Source of the DNA: Chryseolinea serpens
Lineage (GTDB): Bacteria > Bacteroidota > Bacteroidia > Cytophagales > Cyclobacteriaceae
Length of the DNA stretch: 64,000 bases
Direction: 5' to 3'
NCBI RefSeq assembly: GCF_900129725.1
Contig: NZ_FQWQ01000001.1
Span: forward strand, 1,178,001-1,242,000
Numbering within the stretch: the stretch's first letter is position 1; each line of letters begins with the position of its first letter. Positions 51,329 through 60,970 of this stretch are shown here, one piece after another. The position numbers and the translations under genes are program-made. Under the pieces are notes generated by a model. The model searched no databases. It worked only from the letters and a program-made list of their open reading frames with translations, and was not told where the DNA came from.

Positions 51329-53554
51329 ATGACGCACTTGCCACATTTTGTAACCGACCTGGGGCTTATCCTTGCCGTGGCGGCGATCACCACGCTGATC
51401 TTTAAAAAGATAAAACAACCGGTTGTCCTGGGCTATATCATCGCCGGCTTTCTCGTGGGCCCGCACAGTTCGCTTTTGCCCACGGTGGCCGATGAGGGCG
51501 GTGTGAAGACCTGGTCGGAGATTGGTGTGATCTTTTTGTTGTTCACCCTGGGCCTGGAATTCAGTTTTAAAAAGCTCGTGAAAGTGGGTGGCTCGGCTTC
51601 CATCACAGCATTGGTGGAGATCGTGCTGATGATCGGCGCAGGCTACCTAACGGGCCACCTGATGGGCTGGTCGGTGATGGACAGTATCTTTCTGGGCGCC
51701 ATCCTGGCAATGTCGTCGACCACCATCATCATCCGGGCTTTTGGTGAAGCGGGGGTGCGGACAAAAAAGTACGCCACATTGGTCTTTGGCATTCTCATCG
51801 TAGAAGACCTGGTGGCGATCTTGTTGCTGGTGTTGCTCTCCACGCTGGCCGTGACCCAACAGTTTGGTGGTGGACAATTGCTGGCGGAAATATTGAAGCT
51901 GGCGTTCTTCCTGATCTTGTGGTTTTTGGCCGGGATCTTTTTTATTCCAACATTTTTAAAACGCACCAACACGTTGCTCAACGACGAAACCATGCTCATC
52001 GTCTCGCTTGCCCTTTGCCTGGCGATGGTGTTGCTGGCAGTGAAGGTGGGATTCTCCGCGGCGCTCGGGGCCTTTGTGATGGGCTCCATCCTGGCCGAGA
52101 CCACGCAAGCCGAGCGTATCGAGCACCTCGTCAAATCGGTTAAAGACCTGTTTGCCGCCGTCTTCTTCGTGTCGGTGGGCATGATGATCGATCTGCAGGT
52201 TTTGGTCGACTACGCCGTGCCGGTCCTGGTGATCACGCTCATCACGATCTTTGGAAAGCTCATCGCCACCACGCTCGGCGCTTTCCTGTCGGGCCAGTCG
52301 CTGAAACACTCGGTGCAGGCCGGGATGAGCCTGGCGCAGATCGGTGAGTTTTCGTTCATCATTGCATCGTTGGGGGTTTCGTTGAATGTGACCAGCGCCT
52401 TCCTCTACCCTATTGCCGTGGCGGCTTCTGCGGTCACCACGTTTACCACACCCTTCATGATAAAAAAATCGGGTGATTTCTACGCGTTCCTGGAGAGGCG
52501 ATTGCCCGAACGGTGGATCAACAGTTTCAATCGCTACAGCAGTGGATCGCAGCAGCTCTCCGCCTACAGCGATTGGAAAGAATTGATCCGGACCTACACC
52601 GTGAATGTGGTCATCCACGCCGTGATCCTGGTGGCGATCATTTTTCTATCGCAGCGATTTCTCTATCCCACACTCGTCAATATCGTTCCCAATGCTTTTG
52701 CATCGCGGATCATGACCATCGCGATCACGTTGTTGCTGATGACGCCGTCGATTTGGGCACTGGCGATACGCAGAATAAACCGGGAAGCATATTCCAACCT
52801 ATGGCTGAATCGGCGATTGAACCGCGGGCCGCTCATTGCCATCGAGATCGCACGCATTGGCATCGCGGTTGTTTTCGTCGGCGTATTGATCAAAATGTTT
52901 ATTTCCCTGACCGTGGCGTTTGGCATCGCGCTTTTCGCCATGGCGTTGGCGATCGTCATCTTTTCCCAAAAGCTCCAGTCCTTTTATGATCGCGTAGAGG
53001 GACGCTTTCTCCAGAACCTGAACGAACGTGAACAGCAAAAAACACCGCGCCCGGAGATCGCACCCTGGGACGCCCACCTCGCGGACTTCGAGGTGCTCCC
53101 CGAATTTCCACAGGCCGGCAAATCTTTGCAGGAGCTCCAGCTTCGCGAAAAATACGGTGTAAACATCGCCCTCATCGACCGCGGAAAGATCTCCATTCTC
53201 GCGCCCGATCGCTACGAGCGTCTGTATCCTGGTGACCGGGTTTCTATTATCGGTACCGATGATCAACTCGCCACGATCAAAGAACTTTTTGAATTCACTC
53301 CACCGGGTGATGCAGAACCCGAGATCCATTCCGATGAGATCATCCTTCAAAATTTTAAAATCCGGAGCGGCTCTCGTCTTCACAACACCATCATCCGTCA
53401 GTCGGGCATCCGTGAAAAAGCGCAGGCGCTGGTTGTGGGATTAGAGCGCAACGGCGAACGCTTTCTCAATCCCGACTCGACCGTGAAGCTGGAAGAAGGT
53501 GACGTGGTCTGGATTGTTGGCGTAAAGGAAAAAGTGAAGGCCTTTTTAGCATAG
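51329..53554 (+). CDS. Cation:proton antiporter, CPA2/KefB-like with two TrkA-C domains
   Basis: This 741-residue inner-membrane protein starts with the CPA2 exchanger domain: about 12 helices, with QPVVLGYIIAGFLVGPHSSL, GLEFSFKKLVKVGG, the AILAMSSTTIIIRAF core and SLAQIGEFSFIIASLGV. A second hydrophobic segment of about four helices follows (residues about 430-550). The C-terminus holds two TrkA-C (RCK) domains around residues 595-660 and 675-741, each with a GDRVSIIG or GDVVWIVG strand. A TrkA-N (NAD-binding) domain is absent. It probably exchanges K+ or Na+ for protons. Confidence 0.88.
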   Translation: MTHLPHFVTDLGLILAVAAITTLIFKKIKQPVVLGYIIAGFLVGPHSSLLPTVADEGGVKTWSEIGVIFLLFTLGLEFSFKKLVKVGGSASITALVEIVLMIGAGYLTGHLMGWSVMDSIFLGAILAMSSTTIIIRAFGEAGVRTKKYATLVFGILIVEDLVAILLLVLLSTLAVTQQFGGGQLLAEILKLAFFLILWFLAGIFFIPTFLKRTNTLLNDETMLIVSLALCLAMVLLAVKVGFSAALGAFVMGSILAETTQAERIEHLVKSVKDLFAAVFFVSVGMMIDLQVLVDYAVPVLVITLITIFGKLIATTLGAFLSGQSLKHSVQAGMSLAQIGEFSFIIASLGVSLNVTSAFLYPIAVAASAVTTFTTPFMIKKSGDFYAFLERRLPERWINSFNRYSSGSQQLSAYSDWKELIRTYTVNVVIHAVILVAIIFLSQRFLYPTLVNIVPNAFASRIMTIAITLLLMTPSIWALAIRRINREAYSNLWLNRRLNRGPLIAIEIARIGIAVVFVGVLIKMFISLTVAFGIALFAMALAIVIFSQKLQSFYDRVEGRFLQNLNEREQQKTPRPEIAPWDAHLADFEVLPEFPQAGKSLQELQLREKYGVNIALIDRGKISILAPDRYERLYPGDRVSIIGTDDQLATIKELFEFTPPGDAEPEIHSDEIILQNFKIRSGSRLHNTIIRQSGIREKAQALVVGLERNGERFLNPDSTVKLEEGDVVWIVGVKEKVKAFLA

Positions 53555-53771
53555 GATCCGGAGCCAATAAATTATTCTACTGCACTCCGTATCTCTGCCT
53601 CGATACCGTGACCATCCGTCAGTCTGAATATTTTTGGCTTGGAAGGATTTCCCGTTTTGCTTAGCTTGGCGTCTGATCAGAATTATTTTATTCTTACTTT
53701 TTATATCACACGATTCACCGACGCCGTTGCTAGGACAAAATTGAATCGGCAATCTTTAGACAGCGATCAAA

Positions 53772-54467
53772 ATGGGTTTCTTTAGCAAAAAACGCCCTGT
53801 TGCTTCCTCCAACTATTCGGAAGGCGACATTTTCTACACAAGTTCCGAGGGAAAGTACCACACCTGTAAATTATTAAAATCTGATCCGGATTCTGGAACC
53901 TATCATGTTCTGATCTACACAACCCTGGACAAATTGCCAACGCTCTCCGACCTTGATCATCTTGGTGTGTCGATCTATCATGCTCCCATCGATAGAAAAG
54001 GATTTTCAAATCCAGTTTTACTGACCAACAAACCGGTTAAATCAGACGACCTGATCGGCTATCACGAATATCTGAGGCAGACCCAGGATCCCAGCGACTA
54101 TATTCCCCTGGTCAATAGTTATTATCAGTCAGGGCTGGTGCTGACTGACGCAAAATTACATGAAGACGCGATCGATGCTTATTCAAAGGCCATAGACCTA
54201 TTCCCTCAATTTTTTGAAGCGATTGATAATCGCGCTTTCTGTAAAATGGATCTGGCGCGGTGGAATGAGGCCATTGAAGACTTCCATCTTTCCCTGCAAG
54301 TGAATCCCGACAGCGTGCTGGCTGAATTTTCTATTGGAGAATGCTACTTCAAAATGAAAGACTATCCGAACGCCAAGAGCCAATTTGAAAAAGCGCAGCG
54401 AATCGATCCAAGCCATGAAGCACCACGCCTGTTTTTAGATAAAGTCAATAAAATACTCAACGGATAA
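53772..54467 (+). CDS. Tetratricopeptide repeat protein
   Basis: This 231-residue protein has no signal peptide. Residues about 1-110 are a globular part without recognised motifs (EGDIFYTSSEGKYHTCKLLK); residues 115-228 contain three TPR-like helix pairs (EDAIDAYSKAIDLFPQFFEA, WNEAIEDFHLSLQVNPDSVL, YPNAKSQFEKAQRIDPSHEA). TPRs mediate protein-protein contacts. The partner is unknown, and neighbours give no clue. The 217-base upstream gap shows no clear promoter box. Confidence 0.85.
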   Translation: MGFFSKKRPVASSNYSEGDIFYTSSEGKYHTCKLLKSDPDSGTYHVLIYTTLDKLPTLSDLDHLGVSIYHAPIDRKGFSNPVLLTNKPVKSDDLIGYHEYLRQTQDPSDYIPLVNSYYQSGLVLTDAKLHEDAIDAYSKAIDLFPQFFEAIDNRAFCKMDLARWNEAIEDFHLSLQVNPDSVLAEFSIGECYFKMKDYPNAKSQFEKAQRIDPSHEAPRLFLDKVNKILNG

Positions 54468-54475
54468 AACAGGGC

Positions 54476-55228
54476 TTATTTGGCCGGTTGTTTTGCCGAC
54501 CACTCGATCGCCTGTTGGATCAGTCTCCTGAAATTCGGATTCGTATAGCAGGAAGGACCATGCCCCAATTGAATGCAAATGACCTCTGAGTTTCCGTAGT
54601 GATTGACCCAGGCCAGATAGCGCATGCTCTTCGGATGCGTGGTGCTGAGCAAGGGTTTGACACCGGGCAATATTTCAACGTCACTGTACACTTCATCGAC
54701 AACTTCAAAATCACGGATACCCTTGGTCACCGGATGATTTTTATCTTCCACTTTCACGGGGATGTTCACATCGTGGTCGTAGTTGGCTTTTAGGGTATCG
54801 CCATTCACCACCACAGGTTGGGTGTGATATTGTCCGCCCACGATCTTTACGAACTCGGGCCAGTTTTGGTACGACACCAAGGCATGGTGGAGGAAGATCA
54901 TGGATGCGCCTTTTTTCAGCAAGTCGATGTAGGCCTGCTGCTGCGCGAGGGAAATAGAGTCAGCCAGGTCATAAAACACGAGCACATCATATTGGTTTAC
55001 TTCCGCGGAGGCGATGAGTGCATTGGCTTGTGGCTGGACCAAGGTATCGTAGGTAATAGACGGGATGGCGTTAAAAACGTCATAAAAAGGTTTGTGTTTA
55101 AATCCATGTCCACCGGTCACGACAAGCACCCTGATCTTCTTGTGTTGTGCGTAAGAAAAATGAATACATCCCACAAGAATAAAAAGCAGCAGGAAGGGTT
55201 TTGCCGGAAAAGAGGGTGTTTTTATCAT
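54476..55228 (-). CDS. ThuA-like domain-containing protein, secreted
   Basis: This 250-residue protein has a signal peptide (PFLLLFILVGCIHFSYAQ). The class I glutamine-amidotransferase-like ThuA fold follows: VLVVTGGHGFKHKPFYDVF, a DVLVFYDLADS strand, GASMIFLHHAL, HPVTKGIRDFEVVDEVYSDV and WVNHYGNSEVICIQLGHGP near the end. ThuA proteins are linked to sugar (trehalose or cellobiose-type) metabolism and often occur with carbohydrate-degrading genes, but none is nearby. It converges with the TPR gene (8-base gap). Confidence 0.88.
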   Translation of the reverse strand: MIKTPSFPAKPFLLLFILVGCIHFSYAQHKKIRVLVVTGGHGFKHKPFYDVFNAIPSITYDTLVQPQANALIASAEVNQYDVLVFYDLADSISLAQQQAYIDLLKKGASMIFLHHALVSYQNWPEFVKIVGGQYHTQPVVVNGDTLKANYDHDVNIPVKVEDKNHPVTKGIRDFEVVDEVYSDVEILPGVKPLLSTTHPKSMRYLAWVNHYGNSEVICIQLGHGPSCYTNPNFRRLIQQAIEWSAKQPAK

Positions 55229-55391
55229 TTGATTAAATTACAAATTTTCGTTTTATCAAATGACCATTTCACGAGTCTGTTGCTCCTTTTTTTTGAGACA
55301 CGAAGCATACCCAGCGGCACCGTTACCCTGAATAATTCAACTTTGATAGATTTCCGGTTATTCTTATCTTCGATTTCAAATTAAAACAAAC

Positions 55392-55646
55392 ATGACTAAT
55401 CGTTGGCGTAATCGAATCACCTTTTGGCTGCTCTGCCTTATTCCTTTCTACTGTGTTTTTTTACTCGGGCAATACTTTGGCCCTACGTGGTTTGCCGTTT
55501 CCCTGATGTTCTACGCAGCAATCTACAGACCCCTCCTCGCGATTTACAGGCTACTACAATTGGGTCTGATTGAAAAAAACGACGCCTGGAAATTGTTTAT
55601 CCCCTTCTACCACACAAACTACACAGTAGAGCTTTGGGTTGGGTAA
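55392..55646 (+). CDS. Small membrane protein of unknown function
   Basis: This 84-residue protein has two hydrophobic helices (FWLLCLIPFYCVFLLGQYFG and WFAVSLMFYAAIYRPLLAIY) and an aromatic C-terminus (FIPFYHTNYTVELWVG). The cysteines and aromatic residues are irregularly placed, without a known motif. It is transcribed on the plus strand 163 bases after the divergent ThuA start. No family was recognised. Confidence 0.6.
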   Translation: MTNRWRNRITFWLLCLIPFYCVFLLGQYFGPTWFAVSLMFYAAIYRPLLAIYRLLQLGLIEKNDAWKLFIPFYHTNYTVELWVG

Positions 55647-55736
55647 CGGCCGGAAAATCCGATTGACAACATCATAGCGCTAAAGCAACAATTTGTTAAC
55701 TTTAGTAAGGTCGACCTACCTAAACCTTGTAGTGCT

Positions 55737-57389
55737 ATGAAAATAAAAAAGCTGCCCCCGGCCGCTAACAGCCATGCCTTCCCCCTGCTGATAAAAAGTC
55801 TGCTGGCCTATTCCCTGGTGCTGGAACCTGAGCGGGAAATCGTATACAGGGACCTGGTACGATACAACTACTACACCTTCAATGAACGCGTCAGGCGCCT
55901 TTCCAATGTGCTGGGCAGACTGGGTCTGAAAGGCGGGGAAACTGTGGCTGTGATGGATTATGACAGCCACCGGTACCTGGAGTGCTATTTCGCCATTCCC
56001 ATGACTGGAAATGTGCTCCACACGATCAACTGGCGATTGTCGCCTGCCCAAATTCTGTATACCATCAACCACGCGGAGGACGCCGTGCTGATCGTGCATG
56101 AGGAATTCCTGCCCCTCATCGAGAAGTTCGCCGGGGAGATGCCCACGGTGAGGCACATCATCGTTACGACCGATGGCCCCGCTACTCAGACTGCCCATCC
56201 CGACTATGAGTCGCTGCTCAACGCGGCCGACACGCACTACGATTTCCCGGACTTCGACGAGGATGCCGTTGCCACGACTTTTTACACCACGGGAACCACC
56301 GGCGATCCCAAAGGAGTTTACTTCACGCACCGCCAATTGGTACTCCACACCCTGAGCCTGGCCGCAACGTTTGGATTCGTTGACAGCGCGTCCGTCCGTT
56401 GCCGCAGTAATGACGTGTATATGCCCCTGACGCCAATGTTCCATGTGCATGCGTGGGGCATTCCATACCTGGCCACCCTGTTTTCGTTGAAGCAGGTTTA
56501 TATCGGCAAACTATCCCCGCCAATGGTGGCCGACCTGATGAAACGGGAAAAGCCCACCTTTTCGCACTGCGTCCCCACGATACTCCAGATGATCCTGCAT
56601 TGTCCCGAGGCAAAAGAGATTGACCTGAGTGGATGGAAGGTCCTGATCGGTGGCGCAGCTTTGACAAAGGGGTTGGCCAAGCTGGCCCTCGAGCGGGGGG
56701 TGGATGTTAATGCGGGATTTGGCATGTCCGAGACCTGCCCGGTAATCGCCGTCGGCTATCTGCGGGTGGCCGATGCCAACATGGATCGGGAAGCCCAACT
56801 GACAGCCCGGACGCGCACGGGCGTTCCCACGATCTTTACCGATCTCCAGGTTTGGAATGAGGCAGGAAAACCGGTGGCGCCAGATGACAAAGAGAGCGGC
56901 GAGATCGTGGTCCGTTCTCCGTGGCTCACACAAGGCTATGTGAAGGACCCCGAAAAGGGAGCTGCACTTTGGAAGAATGGCTACCTGCACACGGGCGATG
57001 TGGCGACCATCGACGGAAATCATTCACTCAAGATCTCCGACCGCATCAAGGATGTGATCAAGAGCGGGGGCGAGTGGATCTCGTCGATAAGCCTGGAGAG
57101 CCTGATCGCCTTGCATCCGGGTGTAGCCGAATGTGCGGTGGTGGGCCTGCCCCATGCCAAGTGGGGCGAACGGCCACACGCATTGATCGTGTTGCATGCT
57201 GAAGCCCGCGTGGAGCACGCCGACTTGCGAGAACACATCCAACCCTTCATTGAGCAAGGGCAACTGAGCAAATGGGCCATGCCGGAGGAATTTGTATTTG
57301 TCGCCGCCATTCCCAAAACCAGTGTGGGCAAGATCGATAAGAAAAGGATTCGCGCGGAGTGGCCGCAGACCATCAGCCAAAAAATATAA
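55737..57389 (+). CDS. AMP-dependent acyl-CoA synthetase
   Basis: This 550-residue adenylate-forming enzyme has TTGTTGDPKGVYFTH (P-loop-like, about 184-198), GFGMSETCPV, LHTGDVATID, the ISDRIKDVIKSGGEWISS signature and the catalytic lysine in KTSVGKIDKKR. It resembles medium/long-chain fatty-acyl-CoA ligases of the family sometimes labelled FadD3-like, but its substrate is open. A TACCTAAACCT motif shared with the MarR promoter lies 10 bases before the ATG. Confidence 0.92.
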   Translation: MKIKKLPPAANSHAFPLLIKSLLAYSLVLEPEREIVYRDLVRYNYYTFNERVRRLSNVLGRLGLKGGETVAVMDYDSHRYLECYFAIPMTGNVLHTINWRLSPAQILYTINHAEDAVLIVHEEFLPLIEKFAGEMPTVRHIIVTTDGPATQTAHPDYESLLNAADTHYDFPDFDEDAVATTFYTTGTTGDPKGVYFTHRQLVLHTLSLAATFGFVDSASVRCRSNDVYMPLTPMFHVHAWGIPYLATLFSLKQVYIGKLSPPMVADLMKREKPTFSHCVPTILQMILHCPEAKEIDLSGWKVLIGGAALTKGLAKLALERGVDVNAGFGMSETCPVIAVGYLRVADANMDREAQLTARTRTGVPTIFTDLQVWNEAGKPVAPDDKESGEIVVRSPWLTQGYVKDPEKGAALWKNGYLHTGDVATIDGNHSLKISDRIKDVIKSGGEWISSISLESLIALHPGVAECAVVGLPHAKWGERPHALIVLHAEARVEHADLREHIQPFIEQGQLSKWAMPEEFVFVAAIPKTSVGKIDKKRIRAEWPQTISQKI

Positions 57390-57516
57390 CGTCCGAAAAC
57401 GACCAACTCAATCCATTTACGGACCCTATTTCGTATGAAAAGGGCCATTTTTATTGCTTATTGTCCTATATTATGGATGGCATAACTATTGGGACCCCTA
57501 CACAAAACCCTTTCGC

Positions 57517-59910
57517 ATGTTGTTGAACTACTTCGTCATTTCGATTCGGAATCTCCTTCGTCATAAATTGTTTTCGTTGATCAACATCGGTGGGCTGGCG
57601 CTCGGGCTGGCGGCTACGTGGATCATTGCATTGCACGTAGGCCATGAGTTAAGCTTCGATCGTTACCATGAGCGTTCAAGTCGCATATTCCGGATCGCGC
57701 AACACGCGCAATGGGATGGCGGAGAATTTAACGGTGCCACTACCCCCGCTCCTTACGGCGCCGCGCTGAAGGCAGACTTTCCAGAGGTGGAGGAATTCGT
57801 TCGGATCGATGCGGAAGGCGGCGGCACGTTCGCCTACAACAACAAAGAATTCAAGGTGGGTGATGTCCTCCTGGTCGACAAGAGCTTCTTCCGGGTATTC
57901 TCGGGCACCTTCCTGTATGGTGACCAGTCCACAGCCCTGGATCAACCCCAATCGATGATCATCACGCGCGGCCTTGCAAAAAAAGTCTTTGGCAACGAAT
58001 CGACTGCACTCGGAAAGACACTGCAGGCGGGAAATGAGACGGTTGTCATCAGCGGTGTGATCGAAGATGTGCCGTCCAACAGTCATTTTTCTTTTAGCGG
58101 ATTGCGCCCGCTGCCCAACAACCTGGAGGGCCCCTGGACGAACGCCTATTTATACACCTACGTCCTGCTGCATCGGGCAGAGGATGCTACGAGTGTTCAG
58201 CAAAAGCTGTCGGGCTTCTTTGACCGGCACATGTCGGCCGCGATGCCCCCCGGCATGCAATACCGCGCCGAGATGCAACCGTTGACCGCGATACACCTTC
58301 ATTCCAATCTTAGCTTTGAGCTCGGCACCAACAGCCAGGCCCGTTGTGTTTATATTTTGAGCGCCATCGCCGCATTGATCCTGATCATCGCCTCGATCAA
58401 CTACATGAATTTGTCAACCGCCCGGGCTTCTTTAAGACTCCGTGAAACCGGGATGCGAAAAGCGATGGGCTCGACAAGAACACAACTGATGGGACTGTTC
58501 CTTTCTGAATCGGTGCAGATCACCATCGTCGCGTCCTGCATGGCTGTGGTGCTCATGACATTTATTGTGCCACTGCTTCAGTCGTTCGCGCCGGTAGCGG
58601 CCGACATCTGGCAGTTTGGGACGGTGCCCACGATCGCGGCCCTCCTGGTATTCTCCGTTTTCGCCGGTCTGCTGAGTGGCCTATACCCTGCCCTGTTCAT
58701 GTCGGGCTTTCGGGTGGTTCCTTCGCTCAAAGGGCTCACGGGAGATTTGAACAGCACCATACTTTTCCGGCAGTCGCTGGTGGTTTTCCAGTTTGTAGTC
58801 ACCATTGCCATGATTGCGGCTTCGGTGGTGATCTATCAGCAACTCCGTTTTGTTTCGCACAAAGATCTGGGGTTCAATAAAGATCAGGTGATCACCTTCC
58901 ATCTCGACAATCCGGCGATGCGCCTGCAGACGGATGCCCTGCGAACCCAGCTGTTGCAAAATCCATTGATCGAGGAAGCGGCCACCGCCGGCAACCCGAT
59001 TGGCAATAACAACATTGGCAGCCGCCAATACACCATCGAACACCAGGGCAAAATGGAAGACCGCCCGCGCGTGGCCAACTTTTTCACGATCGACGACACC
59101 TTCGTGCCCACCCTGCAGATCGCGGTGACAGCCGGCAGAAATTTGTCAGCGGCAATACCCTCCGACAAGAACGAGGCTGTGCTGGTGAATCAAACCCTCG
59201 CCGATGACGCCGCCTGGGACGACCCCGTGGGAAAGAAAATACAAATGGGAACCGATTCTGCCGGCCGGCCTATCCTCCTCACCATCGTGGGGGTTCTGAA
59301 AGATTTTAACATTTATTCGCTCCAGCACAAAGTTGAGCCGTTGATCCTTCAACTTCCCCGGGATGCGATGGACAAGGACAACATGTATCTCCGAATGAGT
59401 GAGACCGATCTGCCAGGGGCCCTTGCCCACGCGGAAAGTATTTTCAAAAAATTCAATCCTGCCGGCGCATTTGAATACAATTTTCTGGATGACAATTTCG
59501 GGCGTCAATACGAGGCTGAGCGCAGGCAGGCGAACCTGATGTTGTCGTTCACCATCCTCGCGGTCTCCATAGCGTGTCTGGGTCTGTTCGGACTCATGAC
59601 TTTCGCCGCGGAAAGACGAAGAAAAGAAATCGGCATACGGAAAGTTCTGGGGAGCTCCGTGGGTAACATTGTCTTTATCCTGGCAAAAGATCTTTTGATC
59701 CTCGTGACGGTCGCGGCCGTCATTGCCATTCCCATTGCATGGACGGCGGCGAATGAGTGGCTCAGCGATTTTGCCTACCGGATAGAGATCAGTTGGTTGG
59801 TTTTCGCTTTCGCGGGATGTGTGGCGGTGGTGATAGCCTTTGCTACCGTCTGCTTTCAGGCGATCAGCTCTGCGAACGAGAATCCCGTGAAAAGCCTGCG
59901 GGCGGAATGA
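57517..59910 (+). CDS. ABC transporter permease, MacB/FtsX type
   Basis: The ATG at 57517 (MLLNYFVISIRNLLRHKLFS) gives 797 residues. An upstream start at 57454 adds 21 residues of unlikely sequence. It has the N-terminal helix followed by a periplasmic MacB domain, three to four helices and a repeat of the FtsX helices near the C-terminus (LLIVTVAAVIAIPIAWTAA and VAVVIAFATVCFQAISSANE, each quoted partly). Such proteins transport or extrude substrates from the periplasm. No ATPase gene is adjacent; it lies between an acyl-CoA ligase and an esterase gene. Confidence 0.88.
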   Translation: MLLNYFVISIRNLLRHKLFSLINIGGLALGLAATWIIALHVGHELSFDRYHERSSRIFRIAQHAQWDGGEFNGATTPAPYGAALKADFPEVEEFVRIDAEGGGTFAYNNKEFKVGDVLLVDKSFFRVFSGTFLYGDQSTALDQPQSMIITRGLAKKVFGNESTALGKTLQAGNETVVISGVIEDVPSNSHFSFSGLRPLPNNLEGPWTNAYLYTYVLLHRAEDATSVQQKLSGFFDRHMSAAMPPGMQYRAEMQPLTAIHLHSNLSFELGTNSQARCVYILSAIAALILIIASINYMNLSTARASLRLRETGMRKAMGSTRTQLMGLFLSESVQITIVASCMAVVLMTFIVPLLQSFAPVAADIWQFGTVPTIAALLVFSVFAGLLSGLYPALFMSGFRVVPSLKGLTGDLNSTILFRQSLVVFQFVVTIAMIAASVVIYQQLRFVSHKDLGFNKDQVITFHLDNPAMRLQTDALRTQLLQNPLIEEAATAGNPIGNNNIGSRQYTIEHQGKMEDRPRVANFFTIDDTFVPTLQIAVTAGRNLSAAIPSDKNEAVLVNQTLADDAAWDDPVGKKIQMGTDSAGRPILLTIVGVLKDFNIYSLQHKVEPLILQLPRDAMDKDNMYLRMSETDLPGALAHAESIFKKFNPAGAFEYNFLDDNFGRQYEAERRQANLMLSFTILAVSIACLGLFGLMTFAAERRRKEIGIRKVLGSSVGNIVFILAKDLLILVTVAAVIAIPIAWTAANEWLSDFAYRIEISWLVFAFAGCVAVVIAFATVCFQAISSANENPVKSLRAE

Positions 59911-59971
59911 TTCCGTTATCGTATTTTGTTTTAGCCGATGTTGCTTCCTTTCTATATTCTTAAAATTAAAA

Positions 59972-60853
59972 ATGACAATCCCCGTTTCGCCCTGCTCAAA
60001 AGGCCTGATGTTGCTTTTCGTGCTCCTCGCCCTTCACACCACGGCTCAGAAGATCTCACCGTATGTACAGACCACCAGCAAACTCCTCGAGCTTCCTTCG
60101 AAGGTGTTGGGCGAAACGCGCACGATCTATATCCACTGCCCCAAGGCAGATTCTACAAATCCGAACAAGACGTACCCGGTGTTGTATTTAATGGACGGAG
60201 AGAGTCACTTCGATATGCTCGCCCAATACGCGGATTATCTTAGCCGGTGGGATGTGAACGTCATTCCCCAAATGATCATCGTGGGCATCGTCAACAGCAA
60301 GCGCACCCGCGACCTCACCCCTACCGAAAGCATCATCAACTATTTTGGTCAACCCGACACCAGCAAGGTCTCGTGGATGAAACCGAGTGGCGGCAACGAG
60401 CGGTTCCTGCAGTTTATCCGGGAAGAACTGAAGCCCTATGTGGAGCGCCATTACAAGACCCAACCCTACACCATCCTGGCGGGGCACTCGTTTGGTGGCC
60501 TGGCCTCCATCTATTGCCTGTTGACACATGCCGACATGTTCCAGGGATATATTTCGGTGAGTCCCTCGCTTTGGTGGGACAGGGAATACGTATTGAAGCT
60601 CACCGATCAAAAACTAAAAAAAGGCGCCCCGCTAAACAAAACCCTTTTCTTTAGCGACGCCAGCGAAGGCGTGTCTGACTCCAGCACGTTTCACACGAAC
60701 CTGTTAAAGTTTGATGCTGTGCTGGCGGCGAAGGCGATGACCGGGTTGCGTTATCAATACAATTATTATCCTAAAGAGACACATATGACAGAGCCGATGC
60801 TCGCCTACTATGATGCGTTACGGTTTATTTATAAGGATTGGAAGAATCCTTAG
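59972..60853 (+). CDS. Alpha/beta hydrolase, putative esterase (esterase D / IroE-like)
   Basis: This 293-residue secreted hydrolase has a signal peptide (LMLLFVLLALHTTA). The nucleophile elbow GHSFGGLAS holds Ser (about 174), the oxyanion region is in YPVLYLMDGESHFDML, and the acid and histidine are likely in FFSDASEG and YYPKETHMT. It fits the esterase-D/PF00756 group that includes siderophore (enterobactin-type) esterases; neighbours give no support for a specific substrate. Confidence 0.85.
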   Translation: MTIPVSPCSKGLMLLFVLLALHTTAQKISPYVQTTSKLLELPSKVLGETRTIYIHCPKADSTNPNKTYPVLYLMDGESHFDMLAQYADYLSRWDVNVIPQMIIVGIVNSKRTRDLTPTESIINYFGQPDTSKVSWMKPSGGNERFLQFIREELKPYVERHYKTQPYTILAGHSFGGLASIYCLLTHADMFQGYISVSPSLWWDREYVLKLTDQKLKKGAPLNKTLFFSDASEGVSDSSTFHTNLLKFDAVLAAKAMTGLRYQYNYYPKETHMTEPMLAYYDALRFIYKDWKNP

Positions 60854-60970
60854 GCCATGCAAAAATTTGATATGCACCACCGAAGATATAAGTTCACTAT
60901 GTTTACCCTTCTGAGTAGAAATATCTAAACAGAAAAAAATAGAGAAACTACGAGGATTTTTCTTAGATTA